Shown: positions 43,431 through 55,334 of the stretch, one piece after another
Numbering within the stretch: the first letter of the stretch is position 1
How the letters are laid out: each line of letters starts with the position of its first letter
The notes under the pieces: generated by a model
The model's database searches: none
Told to the model about the DNA's origin: nothing
Seen by the model: the letters and a program-made list of their open reading frames with translations, nothing else
Translations under genes and position numbers: made by a program
Assembly (NCBI GenBank): GCA_021463345.1
Contig: JAJTYM010000003.1
Span: 54,773 to 118,772 of the forward strand
From: Pseudobdellovibrionaceae bacterium
GTDB lineage: Bacteria; Bdellovibrionota; Bdellovibrionia; Bdellovibrionales; JAMPXM01
Reading direction: 5' to 3'
DNA: 64,000 nt

Positions 43431-43958
43431 TCAAAGTTTCGGGCCGAGAATCGCGATCACGAACGAATAGACATCGACGGGCGGCGGGTTGCCCGCCTGC
43501 CAATCCACCAAATGGCGCATGAGGAAGTCGCCCTTGGCGAGGCCCTTGTAGTCCGGATCACGACGAAAACGGCGCGAAGGCCGCCAACGCGGGTTCGCGG
43601 AGAGCATCATCGGACCCGCGCTCTGCATGAGCGAGGAGGGGACGAAGCGGAATTCGATTTTGGCGTCCTCCGGAAGCTCGTCGATGTCCGGGTCGAATTC
43701 CAGAGTTTGATCCCAAATCTCCGCGACGGCGACGAAACAATCGTCGCCCACGACGTCCTGCGGGACCCAGCGGGCGGTCGCGAGCTTCTCCAGGTGATCT
43801 CGAGCCGCGGGCTCGATCAGGATCCGCTCCGCGTGCGCGACTAAGTCTTCCTGGTTGAGTTCGAAGAACAGCCGGCGGACATCGTCCAACTCGATCTCGA
43901 TCGACTGCAGGGTTTGTTCAGGGCGAAGCACGGCTTTTTCGATGCGCGACAGTTCCAT
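43431..43958 (-). CDS. Hypothetical protein, 175 residues
   Basis: I do not recognise this protein. It has no signal peptide or membrane segment, is acidic through the first two thirds (IEIELDDVRRLFFELNQEDL), then basic (NPRWRPSRRFRRDPDYKG) and ends with a hydrophobic strand (DVYSFVIAILGPKL). ATG is preceded by GGAGGG at a workable distance. It lies downstream of ntrX across 130 bp, in the same direction, and 227 bp upstream of proS; that spacer shows no gene. Confidence 0.6.
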   Translation of the reverse strand: MELSRIEKAVLRPEQTLQSIEIELDDVRRLFFELNQEDLVAHAERILIEPAARDHLEKLATARWVPQDVVGDDCFVAVAEIWDQTLEFDPDIDELPEDAKIEFRFVPSSLMQSAGPMMLSANPRWRPSRRFRRDPDYKGLAKGDFLMRHLVDWQAGNPPPVDVYSFVIAILGPKL

Positions 43959-43981
43959 TCGCGAAATCCCTCCACTCGGAC

Positions 43982-43996
43982 GAACGTAACACGTTC
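43982..43996. repeat. Inverted repeat upstream of the 175-residue protein gene
   Basis: GAACGT and ACGTTC flank a 3-bp centre (AAC), 23 bp upstream of the start at 43958. The dyad could be a repressor operator. No known binding consensus is matched. Confidence 0.4.
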
Positions 43997-44088
43997 CGAC
44001 CGCGGGTCATCAACCAATCGCGGCTCGATTCATTTTTTGGGATGGCGATGCGTTACCAATTGTCACGGCCCGTTCACCGCCGTGCGGC

Positions 44089-45447
<1,359 letters not shown>

Positions 45448-45478
45448 CGCCGCACCACCCTTTCCCGCACCGTGGTTT

Positions 45479-47887
45479 TCAGACTGACGTTTTTCCACCC
45501 GACATCCCCTCACCGCCCGCGGCCGCGCGGTCGACCATTCCCCGCGTCATCACCGAATCGCCTTCCGTCACGGGGAGCTCGATGATGATCTTCGTCCCCT
45601 GCGGCTCGTTGGAAAAGGCGCGGATGAAGCCGTTATGGTCTTCGACGATGCGTTTGACGATCGCCAAGCCCAGGCCCGTGCCGTTTTCCTTCGTGCTGAA
45701 ATACGGTTCGAAGATCTGCGCGATTTGCCCGTCGGGAATCCCGATGCCGTTATCCGAAACCGAGATCCTGACGAGCTTGAGCAAACTATCATATTGCGTG
45801 CGGACCGCCACCCGGCCGTTGCCGTTTTCGTGAAGCGCCGCCACAGCGTTGTCAGCGAGGTTCTGAAGCACACGGCCCATCTGATCTGGATCGAACTTAA
45901 AGTCCGGTAAACTCGCGTCTTTTTCGAACATGAATTGGACGGACGGGTGAGCCGTTCGATAAAGGACCAATGCGTCGTCGATGACGCGGTTGAGCGAGCC
46001 CAGGACAGGCTTGGATTGCGGCAAACGCGCGAAATTGGAGAACTCGTTGACCAGATTCTTGAGATCGTCGGTCTGGCGGATGATCATCTGGATACTGGAG
46101 GAGAACGCCGGATCCTCGATCTGCGCGCCGAATTTCTTCTCCATCCGCTGGGCCGAAAGTTTGATGGGCGTCAGGGGGTTTTTGATCTCGTGGGCGATCC
46201 GGCGCGCGACCTCGGTCCACGCGGCCGCGCGCTGCGCGTTCAGTATGGGCGTCAAGTCGTCGAAAACGAGCACCTTACCGAGATCGTGCCCACGATCGTC
46301 CTGCATCAGCGAGAGGGTGAGCGAAAGCGGGACGGTCGCGCCCGCGATCTTGATGCGGATCTCTTTCTGCAGGGAAACCGCACCGTGCCCGCGCATGGTC
46401 TTCATCAAGTCCTTGAACAGGCGGTAATACTCCTCGCTCAGCACGCCGCGGACATGACGGCCGACGAACTTGGCCGGTTCGACGCCGAGCAACTGGCCCG
46501 CATGGCGGTTGATCGTGGTGATGACGTCATTCTGGCCGACCGAGATCACTCCCGTCGTCACGTTGGAGAGGACGACCTCGATATAGCGGCTGTGCTCGTC
46601 GAGGCGCTCGAGCGTCTCGGTAAGATGCCTGTTGGCCTCGAGCACTTCTTTTTTGGAGCGGTCGAGATTGGCGATCATCTGGTTGAAATTGCCGATGAGG
46701 TGATTGATCTCCTTGCTGCCGGAGACGAGCCTCACGGGCTGGTAATCGCCCTTGGAAACCCGCCGGGTCGCATGGCCGAGGAGCTCGAGCGGCACGGAGA
46801 GATGGCGGGCGAGATAGAACCCGAACCAGGTCGCGCAGAGCAGGATCACCAAGGTCATCAGGACCAGCACGATCAGGTAAATCGACTTGAGCGGGTACTG
46901 GATGGGGTTGAGGTTGCGCATCTCCTCGTGCGCGACCGAGATGTCCTCCATCTTCGCGATGAGCGACATCGGAATGAAACTCGAGACGACCACCGCGCCT
47001 CCCAGCCCGCTCTTGACCGGGACGATGACGCGCACGAGGTTGCCCTCGCTGAAGTGATGGATGATGCTGGCCTCGCTTTTGAGCATGACTCCCTTGCGCA
47101 GGAATTCGAGCGAGACCGGCGGCACCCGGGGGATCGACTCGTCTTTCGAGACGGCGGCGACGCGGCCGCCGAAAAGGTTCGGATAGTATTCGACGGCGTC
47201 GAGCGCGAAACGGTCCGTGAGCTCGTCGAGCTGTTTTTGCGTCGGGCCACCGGCCGGGCGACCGCGGATCTCACGGGCGATCTGCTGGGCGAAGTGGTAG
47301 TTCTTTTTCTTGGCGTCTATGACGTACTCTTCGTTGACCTCGAGCGAATCCTTCAGGACGCCCGCCATCTTCACGCTGAACCATTTGTCGAAGCTGTTGT
47401 TGATGTAAAAAACCGAAACCAGGAACATCAGCGTCGTCGGGATCGTGGCGAAAGTGGTGAACGCGGCGACGAGCTTGCCCTTGAGAGAGCTGCCGATGAC
47501 CTTGCCCCGCCGTTCGACGAAGATCTTCACGACGTTCCGGAAGATCAGGAAGACCAGCAGGAGCAGCAGGATGATGTTGAAATTGACGAGGCCGAAAAAG
47601 AAAATCGAGTGGACGAACGGGAGCTGTTGCGAGATCGCCACCAGCTTGAACTGCAGCCAGGTCAGGGTCAGGATCAGGATGCCGAGGCCGAAAACAGCCG
47701 CGACTTCGCGCCGGCGCTTGCTCATTTCCTGAGGCACGACGTCGTCGTCCGAAAAGACCCGCTCTTCGGGATCCGCGCGACCGGGCAAGCCCCGCTCAAG
47801 CTCGCGGCCGGCACCCGTCGGAACCGGTCCCGGTTCCGACGCGCTCGAGCCCTTCTTTGGATCCCGATCCTTTCGGCTGGTGGTCAT
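45479..47887 (-). CDS. ntrY: Membrane sensor histidine kinase, NtrY type
   Basis: The 802-residue kinase has a disordered Pro/Gly-rich N-terminus (about 1-55), then three hydrophobic segments (FGLGILILTLTWLQF, FFFGLVNFNIILLLLLVFLI, AAFTTFATIPTTLMFLVSVF). A periplasmic region is closed by IYLIVLVLMTLVILLCATWF and followed by HAMP (RHLSVPLELLGHATRRVSKG), PAS (YIEVVLSNVTTGVISVGQND), the phospho-His box (AHEIKNPLTPIKLSAQRM, His at about 565) and an HATPase domain with DNGIGIP and STKENGTGLGLAIVKRI. This is the NtrY architecture. The stimulus is unknown. It is downstream of rib genes and immediately upstream of ntrX. Confidence 0.88.
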   Translation of the reverse strand: MTTSRKDRDPKKGSSASEPGPVPTGAGRELERGLPGRADPEERVFSDDDVVPQEMSKRRREVAAVFGLGILILTLTWLQFKLVAISQQLPFVHSIFFFGLVNFNIILLLLLVFLIFRNVVKIFVERRGKVIGSSLKGKLVAAFTTFATIPTTLMFLVSVFYINNSFDKWFSVKMAGVLKDSLEVNEEYVIDAKKKNYHFAQQIAREIRGRPAGGPTQKQLDELTDRFALDAVEYYPNLFGGRVAAVSKDESIPRVPPVSLEFLRKGVMLKSEASIIHHFSEGNLVRVIVPVKSGLGGAVVVSSFIPMSLIAKMEDISVAHEEMRNLNPIQYPLKSIYLIVLVLMTLVILLCATWFGFYLARHLSVPLELLGHATRRVSKGDYQPVRLVSGSKEINHLIGNFNQMIANLDRSKKEVLEANRHLTETLERLDEHSRYIEVVLSNVTTGVISVGQNDVITTINRHAGQLLGVEPAKFVGRHVRGVLSEEYYRLFKDLMKTMRGHGAVSLQKEIRIKIAGATVPLSLTLSLMQDDRGHDLGKVLVFDDLTPILNAQRAAAWTEVARRIAHEIKNPLTPIKLSAQRMEKKFGAQIEDPAFSSSIQMIIRQTDDLKNLVNEFSNFARLPQSKPVLGSLNRVIDDALVLYRTAHPSVQFMFEKDASLPDFKFDPDQMGRVLQNLADNAVAALHENGNGRVAVRTQYDSLLKLVRISVSDNGIGIPDGQIAQIFEPYFSTKENGTGLGLAIVKRIVEDHNGFIRAFSNEPQGTKIIIELPVTEGDSVMTRGMVDRAAAGGEGMSGGKTSV

Positions 47888-47900
47888 CTCGCCCAGTGTC

Positions 47901-48158
47901 TTACTGGAGAACCTGCTTGTACAGGTTTTTGCCCACCTGGAAAGCGGGGCCTCCCTGATTGATCAGGACCAGGCAGAGCTTCTGCGCCTCGTCCTGATTG
48001 AGGACGACGCCGTTGTCCATGTCCTGACCCGAACGGCCGATCTGCACGAGGGCCGTGTGAAGAAGAAGGCGGGCGTTGTTGGAGCTGACACGCTCTTTCA
48101 GGGAGTCGAGAACGACATGGGTCGGCAAGGATTTCTCGTCGGTGTTCACGGTCTGCAT
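47901..48158 (-). CDS. Small hypothetical protein between ribH and ntrY
   Basis: I do not recognise this 85-residue soluble protein. It is helical in appearance, without Cys pairs, signal peptide or membrane segment (core VLDSLKERVSSNNARLLLHT, then NQDEAQKLCLVLINQGGPAF). ATG with GGAGG 8 nt upstream makes it a convincing gene. It follows ribH by 40 nt and precedes ntrY by 13 nt, so it bridges the riboflavin genes and the two-component pair in one apparent operon. Confidence 0.7.
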   Translation of the reverse strand: MQTVNTDEKSLPTHVVLDSLKERVSSNNARLLLHTALVQIGRSGQDMDNGVVLNQDEAQKLCLVLINQGGPAFQVGKNLYKQVLQ

Positions 48159-48198
48159 TCGGGGGTCCTCCGTATGAGGTTGCGGGTGGTTTTTCCAA

Positions 48199-48699
48199 CT
48201 AAGTGATTTTGATTTCTCGCTTGGCGCGCACGGCCTCGAGCAGGCGAACCATCTCGACGGCCACCTGCGCGGCCTCCGCGCCCTTGTTCCCGTGCGCCCC
48301 TCCCGCGCGGTCCATGGCCTGCTCCAGGCTCTCGGTCGTCAACACGCCGAAGCCGATCGGTTTGCCGAGCTCGAGCTGCGTCTGGGTGCACCCACGCTCG
48401 ACCGCGCCGCAAACATGGTCGTAATGCGTGGTCTCGCCGCGGATAACGACCGCGATGGCGACCGCGCCGTCGCAACCGGCCTCCAGCAACGCCTTGACCG
48501 CGAGCGGCACTTCGAACGCGCCCGCGACGCGCGCGATCTGGATATCGCGCTCATCGATCCCGAGCCTCTTGAGTTCACCGACAGCGCCCTTTTCGAGAAT
48601 CGCGGTCACGTCCCCGTTCCAGCGAGCGGTCACGATCCCGATCCGCAACCCCTTGGCGGAGATCCCCGGGTTCGCGGCGTAGGCGGCGGCCTGGCTCAT
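48199..48699 (-). CDS. ribH: 6,7-dimethyl-8-ribityllumazine synthase
   Basis: RibH condenses 3,4-dihydroxybutanone phosphate with the pyrimidine intermediate to form lumazine, the riboflavin synthase substrate. The 166 residues include [42 protein letters not shown] (His catalytic region) and [23 protein letters not shown] at 48699 overlaps the ribBA stop by 4 nt. nusB, a frequent next gene, is absent. Confidence 0.95.
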   Translation of the reverse strand: MSQAAAYAANPGISAKGLRIGIVTARWNGDVTAILEKGAVGELKRLGIDERDIQIARVAGAFEVPLAVKALLEAGCDGAVAIAVVIRGETTHYDHVCGAVERGCTQTQLELGKPIGFGVLTTESLEQAMDRAGGAHGNKGAEAAQVAVEMVRLLEAVRAKREIKIT

Positions 48700-49958
48700 T
48701 GCACTCCCCCCTGGTTCGCGCGACCGACGACGTTGAGGCACGACTCACCCTCGGCCTTGTCATCGAGCCAATGCCCCATTTTCTCCCGTTTCGTGCGCAA
48801 GTAACTTTCGTTGTGCTCATTGCTGGCGATGACGATCGGAACGCGGTCGATGATCTCCAGGCCGTAACCCTTCAGACCCACGCGTTTGCTCGGATTGTTC
48901 GTCATCAACCGGATCTGGCGCACGCCGACCGCGCGCAGGATCTGGGCGCCGATGCCGTAATCGCGTTTGTCCATGGGGAAGCCGAGATGGAGGTTCGCCT
49001 CGACCGTGTCCATGCCCTGGTCCTGAAGCTGATAGGCGCGGATCTTATTGGCGAGCCCGATGCCGCGCCCCTCCTGGCGGAGGTACAAAACGAGCCCTTT
49101 GCCCTCTCTTTCGATCATTTCGAGAGCTTTGTGCAACTGCGGCCCGCAGTCGCAACGCGAACTGCCGAAAACGTCGCCGGTCATGCATTCGGAGTGCACG
49201 CGGACGAGCACAGGCTCGTCGCCCGTGATTTCACCCTTTTGAATGACGAGGTGCTCGGCACCATCGAGCGCGTTGCGGAACGCGCGCACGACGAAATCGG
49301 TACCGAAGGAGCTGGGCAGCCGCGCTTTGGCGACCTCCTGGACGTGCGTCTCATTTCGGATGCGGTAACGGATGAGGTCGACGATCGTGCCGATCTTCAG
49401 ATCGTGTTTCGCCGCGAACTCCCTGAGGTCGTTGACCCGGGCCATCGTGCCGTCAGCGCGCATGACTTCGCAGATGACGGCGGCCGGGTTGAGGCCGGCC
49501 AGGCGAGCGAGGTCAACGCTGCCCTCGGTATGGCCCGCGCGCTTGAGCACTCCGCCTGGCTTCGCGCGGATCGGGAACACGTGCCCTGGCATGATGATAT
49601 CGGACGGTTTCGCGCCCGGGTTGGACGCCACGCGGACCGTGTGCGCGCGGTCGGCCGCGGAAATACCGGTGCTGACGCCGGTCGAGGCCTCGATGCTGAC
49701 GGTAAATGCGGTTTTGTTGGGCGAGAAATTCGACTCGTCCTTGACCATCATCGGCAGGCCGAGACGCTCGATCTGTTCGGACGCGAGCGCCAGGCAGATG
49801 AGGCCGCGGGCCTCGCCGGCCATGAAATTCACGATGCCCGGGGTGATGAAGTCGGCAGCGACGACTAAATCGCCTTCGTTCTCGCGGTCCTCGTCATCGA
49901 CGAGGATCACCATCTTCCCGTGGCGAATGTCTTCGATGAGCTCAGCGATGGTGTTCAT
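48696..49958 (-). CDS. ribBA: Bifunctional DHBP synthase / GTP cyclohydrolase II
   Basis: The protein supplies both riboflavin precursors: dihydroxybutanone phosphate from ribulose 5-phosphate (N-terminal half) and the pyrimidine from GTP (C-terminal half). The 420 residues show [37 protein letters not shown] and [16 protein letters not shown] in RibB, then the RibA zinc site [20 protein letters not shown] and [18 protein letters not shown]. Both halves look intact. ATG at 49958 overlaps the ribE stop by 4 nt. Confidence 0.95.
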   Translation of the reverse strand: MNTIAELIEDIRHGKMVILVDDEDRENEGDLVVAADFITPGIVNFMAGEARGLICLALASEQIERLGLPMMVKDESNFSPNKTAFTVSIEASTGVSTGISAADRAHTVRVASNPGAKPSDIIMPGHVFPIRAKPGGVLKRAGHTEGSVDLARLAGLNPAAVICEVMRADGTMARVNDLREFAAKHDLKIGTIVDLIRYRIRNETHVQEVAKARLPSSFGTDFVVRAFRNALDGAEHLVIQKGEITGDEPVLVRVHSECMTGDVFGSSRCDCGPQLHKALEMIEREGKGLVLYLRQEGRGIGLANKIRAYQLQDQGMDTVEANLHLGFPMDKRDYGIGAQILRAVGVRQIRLMTNNPSKRVGLKGYGLEIIDRVPIVIASNEHNESYLRTKREKMGHWLDDKAEGESCLNVVGRANQGGVQ

Positions 49959-50560
49959 AGTCCCTTCCCTTCCCCCTCCAAAGCGCGCAGGATCCCCCGC
50001 GCGTACATGTCCGCCTCGAGGTTCACCCGATCGCCCTCCTTGAGCGCGCCCAGGTTGGTGCGGCTCAGAGTCTCCGGGATCAAAACGTGGCTGACGATCC
50101 CGTCCTGGACGGAGTTGACGGTCAGGCTCACGCCGTTCACGGCCCAACTGCCCTTTTTCCAAACAAAGGCCGCGATCGTCCCAGGCAGCCGCACGTCGAA
50201 ACACGTGGAGCCACCGAGGTCCCGGTGCGCGAGCACTTCACCGACCGCATCCACATGACCGCTGACGAGATGACCGTGGACGCGGTCGCCCCATCGCAGG
50301 CTGCGTTCGAGGTTCAGGCTCACGCCCCGCAGGCTCTCGGCCGACCAGCCCGTGACTTGCAAAGTCTCGGCCCCGAGGGCGAATTCGATTTCATTCTGAT
50401 CGAAGCGCGCGACGGTCAGGCAAACCCCGTTGCACGCGATGCTGTCGCCAAGCTTTAAATCACTGAAATCAGACGGTCTTTCGACCGTAATGAGCACCAA
50501 GTTGCGGTCATTCTTCGCTGACTTCACACGGGACTGGGTTTCGATGATTCCAGAAAACAT
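49955..50560 (-). CDS. ribE: Riboflavin synthase alpha chain
   Basis: The enzyme dismutates two lumazines to riboflavin. The 201 residues consist of two related barrel halves, MFSGIIET with [15 protein letters not shown] in the first and [12 protein letters not shown] with [13 protein letters not shown] in the second, both with the substrate-binding signature. ATG at 50560 has GGAG 5 nt upstream. It heads ribE-ribBA-ribH; ribD is not present and no FMN riboswitch is recognisable upstream. Confidence 0.95.
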   Translation of the reverse strand: MFSGIIETQSRVKSAKNDRNLVLITVERPSDFSDLKLGDSIACNGVCLTVARFDQNEIEFALGAETLQVTGWSAESLRGVSLNLERSLRWGDRVHGHLVSGHVDAVGEVLAHRDLGGSTCFDVRLPGTIAAFVWKKGSWAVNGVSLTVNSVQDGIVSHVLIPETLSRTNLGALKEGDRVNLEADMYARGILRALEGEGKGL

Positions 50561-50831
50561 CGCGGCTCCAGGAAGACCATGCCGGTGACCCATGCAATAT
50601 CGATGGGGAATCCCTGAAGAAATTACGAGGCGGACCGCGGGTCTATTTGGCCAGAAGCTACTCCCAGAGCCCTCGCGACGTCAAGACAAGCGCCTGCGCT
50701 GAGGCGGCGCCTTTCCCGTTTTTCCAAAGGACACGCGCAGACGAAAACGAAACGGAGCCCCTTCTCCGAGAGATCGCCCGCGGCCGCGATCCACGGCCGG
50801 AGCCCATCCCGGCCGCCCGGCGGCGACGGGT

Positions 50832-51956
50832 CTATCGTTGTTTGGCCGCCGGCGGCGACGGAAGCGGCTCCGGCTCGAAGAGCTTGTGGATCACGATCTG
50901 GGCGCCGGGCCGGCGGCGGCTGCCGTCTTCGGTGCCCTTGACCACCTCGAGGCGCGCGAATTCGTCGCCGAGATCGCGCTCGCTCGCGACCTTGAGGACC
51001 GCAATCGGCTTGTCCGTGTTGCGCACGGAGCCGAGGTACCGCGAACGGCATGGTTGCGCGTCGTCTTCCCAGTAATGATCCAGGTTGTAAACCTCGAACT
51101 CGTCGCCGACCACGAGGCCGTGGCGCTTGCCCGCGCGCACGGTGACATGAGTGTCGTAGTCCCTCACGGCGCGCGTTTCCCAGGCCGGCCGGTCTTCTTT
51201 GGCGGCTTTCGCTTCGAGATCGAGGCCGAGCAAACGCAGCGACTCCTTGAGGCCTTTCATCGTCACGCCCGCCAGCCGGCTCTGATAAAAGTAACGCGGC
51301 CCCAGGCTGAACGTGCCGAAGTCGATCGACAGGTTGATGTCGACCTTCGTGTGATTGGGCGTGGCGATGCCGGTGCCGAAAACGGTCCTGGTGAGCGGGT
51401 TGTACGCGACCATGCCCACCTCCATCTGCGCGTTCTGCACGGCGATCGTCGTTCCTCCACCCATCGAACCGTTACCGACGCCCTGAGGCGTGAAACCGAA
51501 CCAGACGCCGCCGCCCGAAACGATCTCGAAACTACGGACCTGCCCGCCGATCATGAGCATCGGGGCGCGAGCGACGCACTGCTGGGGATCGTATGGATCG
51601 ACGTCAGCCAGCGTGCTCAGCGGAGGGGGGACGTAACCATCGGGCGGCGCGAGCGCGAGCTTGTCGGCCGACGTGAGGCCCGCTGGGGTCCGCGGGTCGC
51701 CCGAGTTGAACGCGACGACGAAACGGTCGTCCTCATTGATCGCGTCATAAATCTGCGAGTTGAGCACGAACTCGAAATCGAAATTCTCGGCTCCGGGGAA
51801 TTGCAGGCGCGGCGCCTGGACCTTGGAGAGCTCGACCTGCTGGCGAAGCTTGCGGCTTTTCGCGGGAGCCTCCTCCTGCTGTTGCTCGCAGCCTTCGTTA
51901 CCCATCATCAAGGGGGCCATCAACAGAAGCGCGAGGGCCTTCAAGGGCGTTTTCAT
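50832..51956 (-). CDS. Secreted protein with FlgT-like C-terminal region
   Basis: The 374-residue product has an export signal (MKTPLKALALLLMAPLMMG) followed by NEGCEQQQEE. A Cys at that place suggests a lipoprotein, but the lipobox is poor, so plain secretion is equally likely. A central Gly-rich beta region (IAVQNAQMEVGMVAYNPLT) recalls CsgG/FlgO-type outer-membrane-associated proteins. The C-terminal GLVVGDEFEVYNLDHYWED and AVLKVASERDLGDEFARLEV resemble the FlgT C-domain. ATG at 51956 has GGAGG at the right distance. Function unknown. Confidence 0.7.
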   Translation of the reverse strand: MKTPLKALALLLMAPLMMGNEGCEQQQEEAPAKSRKLRQQVELSKVQAPRLQFPGAENFDFEFVLNSQIYDAINEDDRFVVAFNSGDPRTPAGLTSADKLALAPPDGYVPPPLSTLADVDPYDPQQCVARAPMLMIGGQVRSFEIVSGGGVWFGFTPQGVGNGSMGGGTTIAVQNAQMEVGMVAYNPLTRTVFGTGIATPNHTKVDINLSIDFGTFSLGPRYFYQSRLAGVTMKGLKESLRLLGLDLEAKAAKEDRPAWETRAVRDYDTHVTVRAGKRHGLVVGDEFEVYNLDHYWEDDAQPCRSRYLGSVRNTDKPIAVLKVASERDLGDEFARLEVVKGTEDGSRRRPGAQIVIHKLFEPEPLPSPPAAKQR

Positions 51957-52379
51957 CGTCGTCTCCTCCAAGTCTTCGGCCCCGGGCCCGCGACCAGCGT
52001 CGCGAGACCAAAGGCGTTCGACGTTCGTGGAGACTCATCGGGCGCGGCCCGCAGAATTCAAGACCGACGCTAAGTCAGGGCGGGAACTGCGGAATTCAAT
52101 GCATGACTCGGTCCGGGGCGCCTTAAGTGCACGGAAACACGGAAACTCGGGCGAACACGCATGAACCCCATCATAACAAATCTGGTCCATCGTCGACTCG
52201 CCGCCAGTCCAGGTTCAGGATCTCGTTTCAAAGTCTCGGCCGGATCCCATCGGCCGACCCCAGCAACCGGATGTCCGCGGCGAGGCGCCATGACCGGCCC
52301 TTCGCCTCCGGGCGCCCGCGCCCGCCGCCGTTTCACCCAAACCCGGCGTGGCCGGCGCTCCGCTCAAACAAGGGCGCGC
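51957..52379. other. clpB / secreted-protein spacer, no gene seen
   Basis: This 423-bp gap contains no convincing coding frame, repeat or terminator. It should hold the promoter of the secreted-protein gene on the minus strand, but I could not choose a clear one. Confidence 0.5.
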
Positions 52380-54977
52380 TCAAACCGCGCTTTCGGTCTT
52401 GAGATCCAAGCCCGAGGCCCCGGCGACGACGGTCACGCGGTCACCGGAGCGCAGCTCATTGCCGATCAGCTTCTTAGCGAGCTTGTTGAGCAGCTCGGTC
52501 TGGATCGCGCGTTTCAAGGGGCGTGCACCGAAATCGGGATCGTAACCCTTTTCAGCCAGGAACCGGACCGCGCTCGGCTCGAACACGAGATGGATTTTCT
52601 TTTCCTCCAGGCGCTTCCGCACTTCCTCGAGCTGGATCTCCACGATGCCCGAGATCAGCCGTTCGCTGAGCGGGTTGAAAATCACCGTTTCATCGATGCG
52701 ATTGAGGAACTCGGGCCGGAAGTGGCCGCGCAACGCCGCCAGCACCTCCCCCTCCCGCCGCTCGCGCGTGAGCGAATGATCCATCAGGGCGTGAGCGCCG
52801 AGATTCGACGTCATGATCAACACCGTGTTCTTGAAGTCGACCGTACGCCCCTGCCCGTCCGTGAGCCGGCCCTCGTCCAGAACCTGGAGAAGAACGTTGA
52901 AGACGTCATGATGCGCCTTTTCGACCTCGTCGAGGAGCACGACGCTGTAAGGCCGACGGCGAACCGCCTCGGTGAGTTGACCGCCCTCCTCGTACCCGAC
53001 GTAACCGGGAGGCGCGCCGATGAGCCGCGCGACCGAGTGCTTTTCCATATACTCGCTCATGTCGATCCGTACGACGGCCTGATCGCTGTCGAACAGGAAT
53101 CCCGCCAACGCTTTCACGGTCTCGGTCTTGCCGACGCCCGTCGGCCCGAGAAACAGGAACGTGCCGATCGGCCGGTTGGGGTCCGAGATCTCGGCGCGGG
53201 CGCGGCGGATCGCATCGGCGACGACCGACAACGCCGCGTCCTGGCCGACCACCCGTTTCCGCATGAAATCCTCCATCCTGAGGATTTTTTCCATTTCGCT
53301 CTGGAGCATGCGGCTCACCGGCACGCCCGTCCACTTCGCCACGACCTCGGCGATCTCTTCGGGCCCGACCTCCTCCTTCAACATGCGCTCGGCGCTCGGT
53401 CCGCCATCGGCCTCGGCCGTGAGTTTTTGAATCCTCTTCTCGAGCTCCGGCAACCGACCGTACTTGAGCTCGGCGGCTTTCTCCAGGTTCCCCTGCCGCT
53501 CGGCCACTTCGATCTCGTGGCGCAAGTGCTCGACGCGCTCTTTCGTTTCCTTGAGCGAAACGATGTCCTTCCGCTCGCTCTCCCATTTGTCCCGCAGGGA
53601 TTTGATCTCCTCATCGAGGCCCCGGAGCTCGTTTTCGATCGCCTCGAGACGCTCCTTGGCGACTTCGTCCCGCTCGCGCTTCATCGCCTCGCGCTCGACC
53701 TGCAGCTGCGTGCGTTTGCGCTCGAGTTCGTCGACCGCCTGGGGCACGCTGCCGATCTCGATGCTGAGGCGACTCGCTGCCTCGTCGACGAGGTCGATCG
53801 CCTTATCCGGCAGGAAGCGCGACGTGATGTAACGATGCGAAAGCTTCGCCGCGGCCACCAGGGCGCCGTCTTTGATGCGCACGCCGTGGTGCACCTCGTA
53901 CTTCTCCTTGAGACCGCGCAGGATCGTCACGGTATCCTCGACCGACGGTTCCTCGACTAGGACAGGCTGGAACCGGCGCTCGAGCGCGGCGTCCTTTTCG
54001 ATGTGCTTCTTGTATTCGTCAAGCGTGGTCGCGCCGATGCAGCGGAGCTCGCCGCGCGCGAGCGCCGGCTTGAGCATCTGGCCGGCATCCATAGCGCCCT
54101 CGCCTTTCCCCGCGCCGACGAGCGTGTGCATCTCGTCGATGAAGAGGATGATGCGGCCGTCGCTTTCGGTCACTTCCTTGAGAACCGCTTTCAACCGCTC
54201 CTCGAACTCGCCGCGATACTTGGCGCCGGCGATGAGCGAACCGATGTCGAGAGTCACGACCTTCTTGTTCTTCAACACCTCTGGCACGTCGCCTTTGGTG
54301 ATCCGCGCCGCCAGTCCCTCGGCGATCGCCGTTTTGCCGACGCCGGGTTCGCCGATGAGCACCGGATTGTTCTTCGTGCGCCGCGAGAGCACTTGGATCA
54401 CCCGCCGGATCTCCTCGTCCCGGCCGATGACGGGATCGAGTTTCCCTTCGTTGGCGAGTTGCGTGAGATCGCGCCCGTATTTCTTCAACGCCTCGAATTT
54501 CACTTCCGGGTTCTCATCCGTCACTCGATTGTCGCCACGCATCGCCTTCAAAGCCTCCGTGAACCCCGCGAGGTTCAGTCCGTACCTTTCACATGCCCGC
54601 GCGACCCCAGGAGCCGCCCCGCCCAACATCGCCAGGGCGAAGTGCTCGGTCGAGATGAACTCATCCCCCCACTTCGCCATTTCGCTTTCCGCGCGTTTGA
54701 ACACCTGCACGAGCTTTTGGCTCGCGTACACCCGCCGTTCCGCGCCGGAAACGTGCGGCAGGCCCGAGACAGCCGACCGCATCGCTTCAGCCGACGCGGG
54801 AACATCGGCGCCGGCGCGAGCCGCCACCGCGGGAACGATCCCGCCGTCCTGTTCCAGCAATTGCAAGAACAAATGCTCGGGCTCGACCGCCGGATGCCCC
54901 TCGCGTTCCGCGAAGCCGGCCGCGGCCTGCATCGCGGCCCGCGCTTTATGAGTCATTCTTTCGACATCGTCGCTCAT
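52380..54977 (-). CDS. clpB: ClpB disaggregase
   Basis: ClpB is a hexameric AAA+ chaperone that rescues aggregated proteins with DnaK. The 865 residues have the Clp N domain (about 1-145), AAA1 with [15 protein letters not shown] and [12 protein letters not shown] Walker B ([14 protein letters not shown]), the long coiled-coil middle domain (about 400-530) that separates ClpB from ClpA/C, and AAA2 with [16 protein letters not shown] and [20 protein letters not shown]. The ATG lacks a strong ribosome site. It is a single gene with no coupled neighbour. Confidence 0.96.
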   Translation of the reverse strand: MSDDVERMTHKARAAMQAAAGFAEREGHPAVEPEHLFLQLLEQDGGIVPAVAARAGADVPASAEAMRSAVSGLPHVSGAERRVYASQKLVQVFKRAESEMAKWGDEFISTEHFALAMLGGAAPGVARACERYGLNLAGFTEALKAMRGDNRVTDENPEVKFEALKKYGRDLTQLANEGKLDPVIGRDEEIRRVIQVLSRRTKNNPVLIGEPGVGKTAIAEGLAARITKGDVPEVLKNKKVVTLDIGSLIAGAKYRGEFEERLKAVLKEVTESDGRIILFIDEMHTLVGAGKGEGAMDAGQMLKPALARGELRCIGATTLDEYKKHIEKDAALERRFQPVLVEEPSVEDTVTILRGLKEKYEVHHGVRIKDGALVAAAKLSHRYITSRFLPDKAIDLVDEAASRLSIEIGSVPQAVDELERKRTQLQVEREAMKRERDEVAKERLEAIENELRGLDEEIKSLRDKWESERKDIVSLKETKERVEHLRHEIEVAERQGNLEKAAELKYGRLPELEKRIQKLTAEADGGPSAERMLKEEVGPEEIAEVVAKWTGVPVSRMLQSEMEKILRMEDFMRKRVVGQDAALSVVADAIRRARAEISDPNRPIGTFLFLGPTGVGKTETVKALAGFLFDSDQAVVRIDMSEYMEKHSVARLIGAPPGYVGYEEGGQLTEAVRRRPYSVVLLDEVEKAHHDVFNVLLQVLDEGRLTDGQGRTVDFKNTVLIMTSNLGAHALMDHSLTRERREGEVLAALRGHFRPEFLNRIDETVIFNPLSERLISGIVEIQLEEVRKRLEEKKIHLVFEPSAVRFLAEKGYDPDFGARPLKRAIQTELLNKLAKKLIGNELRSGDRVTVVAGASGLDLKTESAV

Positions 54978-55075
54978 ACCCGTTCCCGTCGTTTAGGTGA
55001 CATAGGCTCTCTATCCGCTTAGACTGTCTCCGGTCACCGCTACGATCCAAGATGAGTTCAGCTCGGGAAATGTCA

Positions 55076-55330
55076 ATGCCGCAAAGCCCTCGGAACCTGA
55101 TGAACGCCCGCAAGCGCCGGCCCCGCACAAGCATCAAACTCGACCGGGTCGATCCGCGCGATTTCATGCGGTATGAACTGATCTACGCCTGCGAGCAATG
55201 CTCGCATTACGCCTCGAGCGAGGGCCGTTGCACCATGGGCTACACGCCGCAACACACCCAAGCGCGCCAGTTGGAGTTGTACAACCGCACCGGCTTCATG
55301 GCGTTCTGCCGGTTCCTCGAAATCGACTGA
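55076..55330 (+). CDS. Small Cys-rich protein, unknown function
   Basis: The 84-residue product is basic at the N-terminus (NARKRRPRTSIKLDRV) and then has a CxxC pair, a third Cys in GRCTMGYTP, and a fourth in the closing FMAFCRFLEID. Four Cys could bind zinc or an iron-sulfur cluster. GGGA lies 7 nt before the ATG at 55076; two more in-frame ATGs lie at 55052 and 55070. The stop is 4 nt before the hydrolase gene, so the two probably share a transcript. Confidence 0.7.
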   Translation: MPQSPRNLMNARKRRPRTSIKLDRVDPRDFMRYELIYACEQCSHYASSEGRCTMGYTPQHTQARQLELYNRTGFMAFCRFLEID

Positions 55331-55334
55331 GGCG

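Noticed and set aside
50561..50831. FMN riboswitch upstream of ribE
   Set aside because: I looked for the conserved AGGG and GAAAUUCCC-type elements and did not find them in order; only a short resemblance exists.
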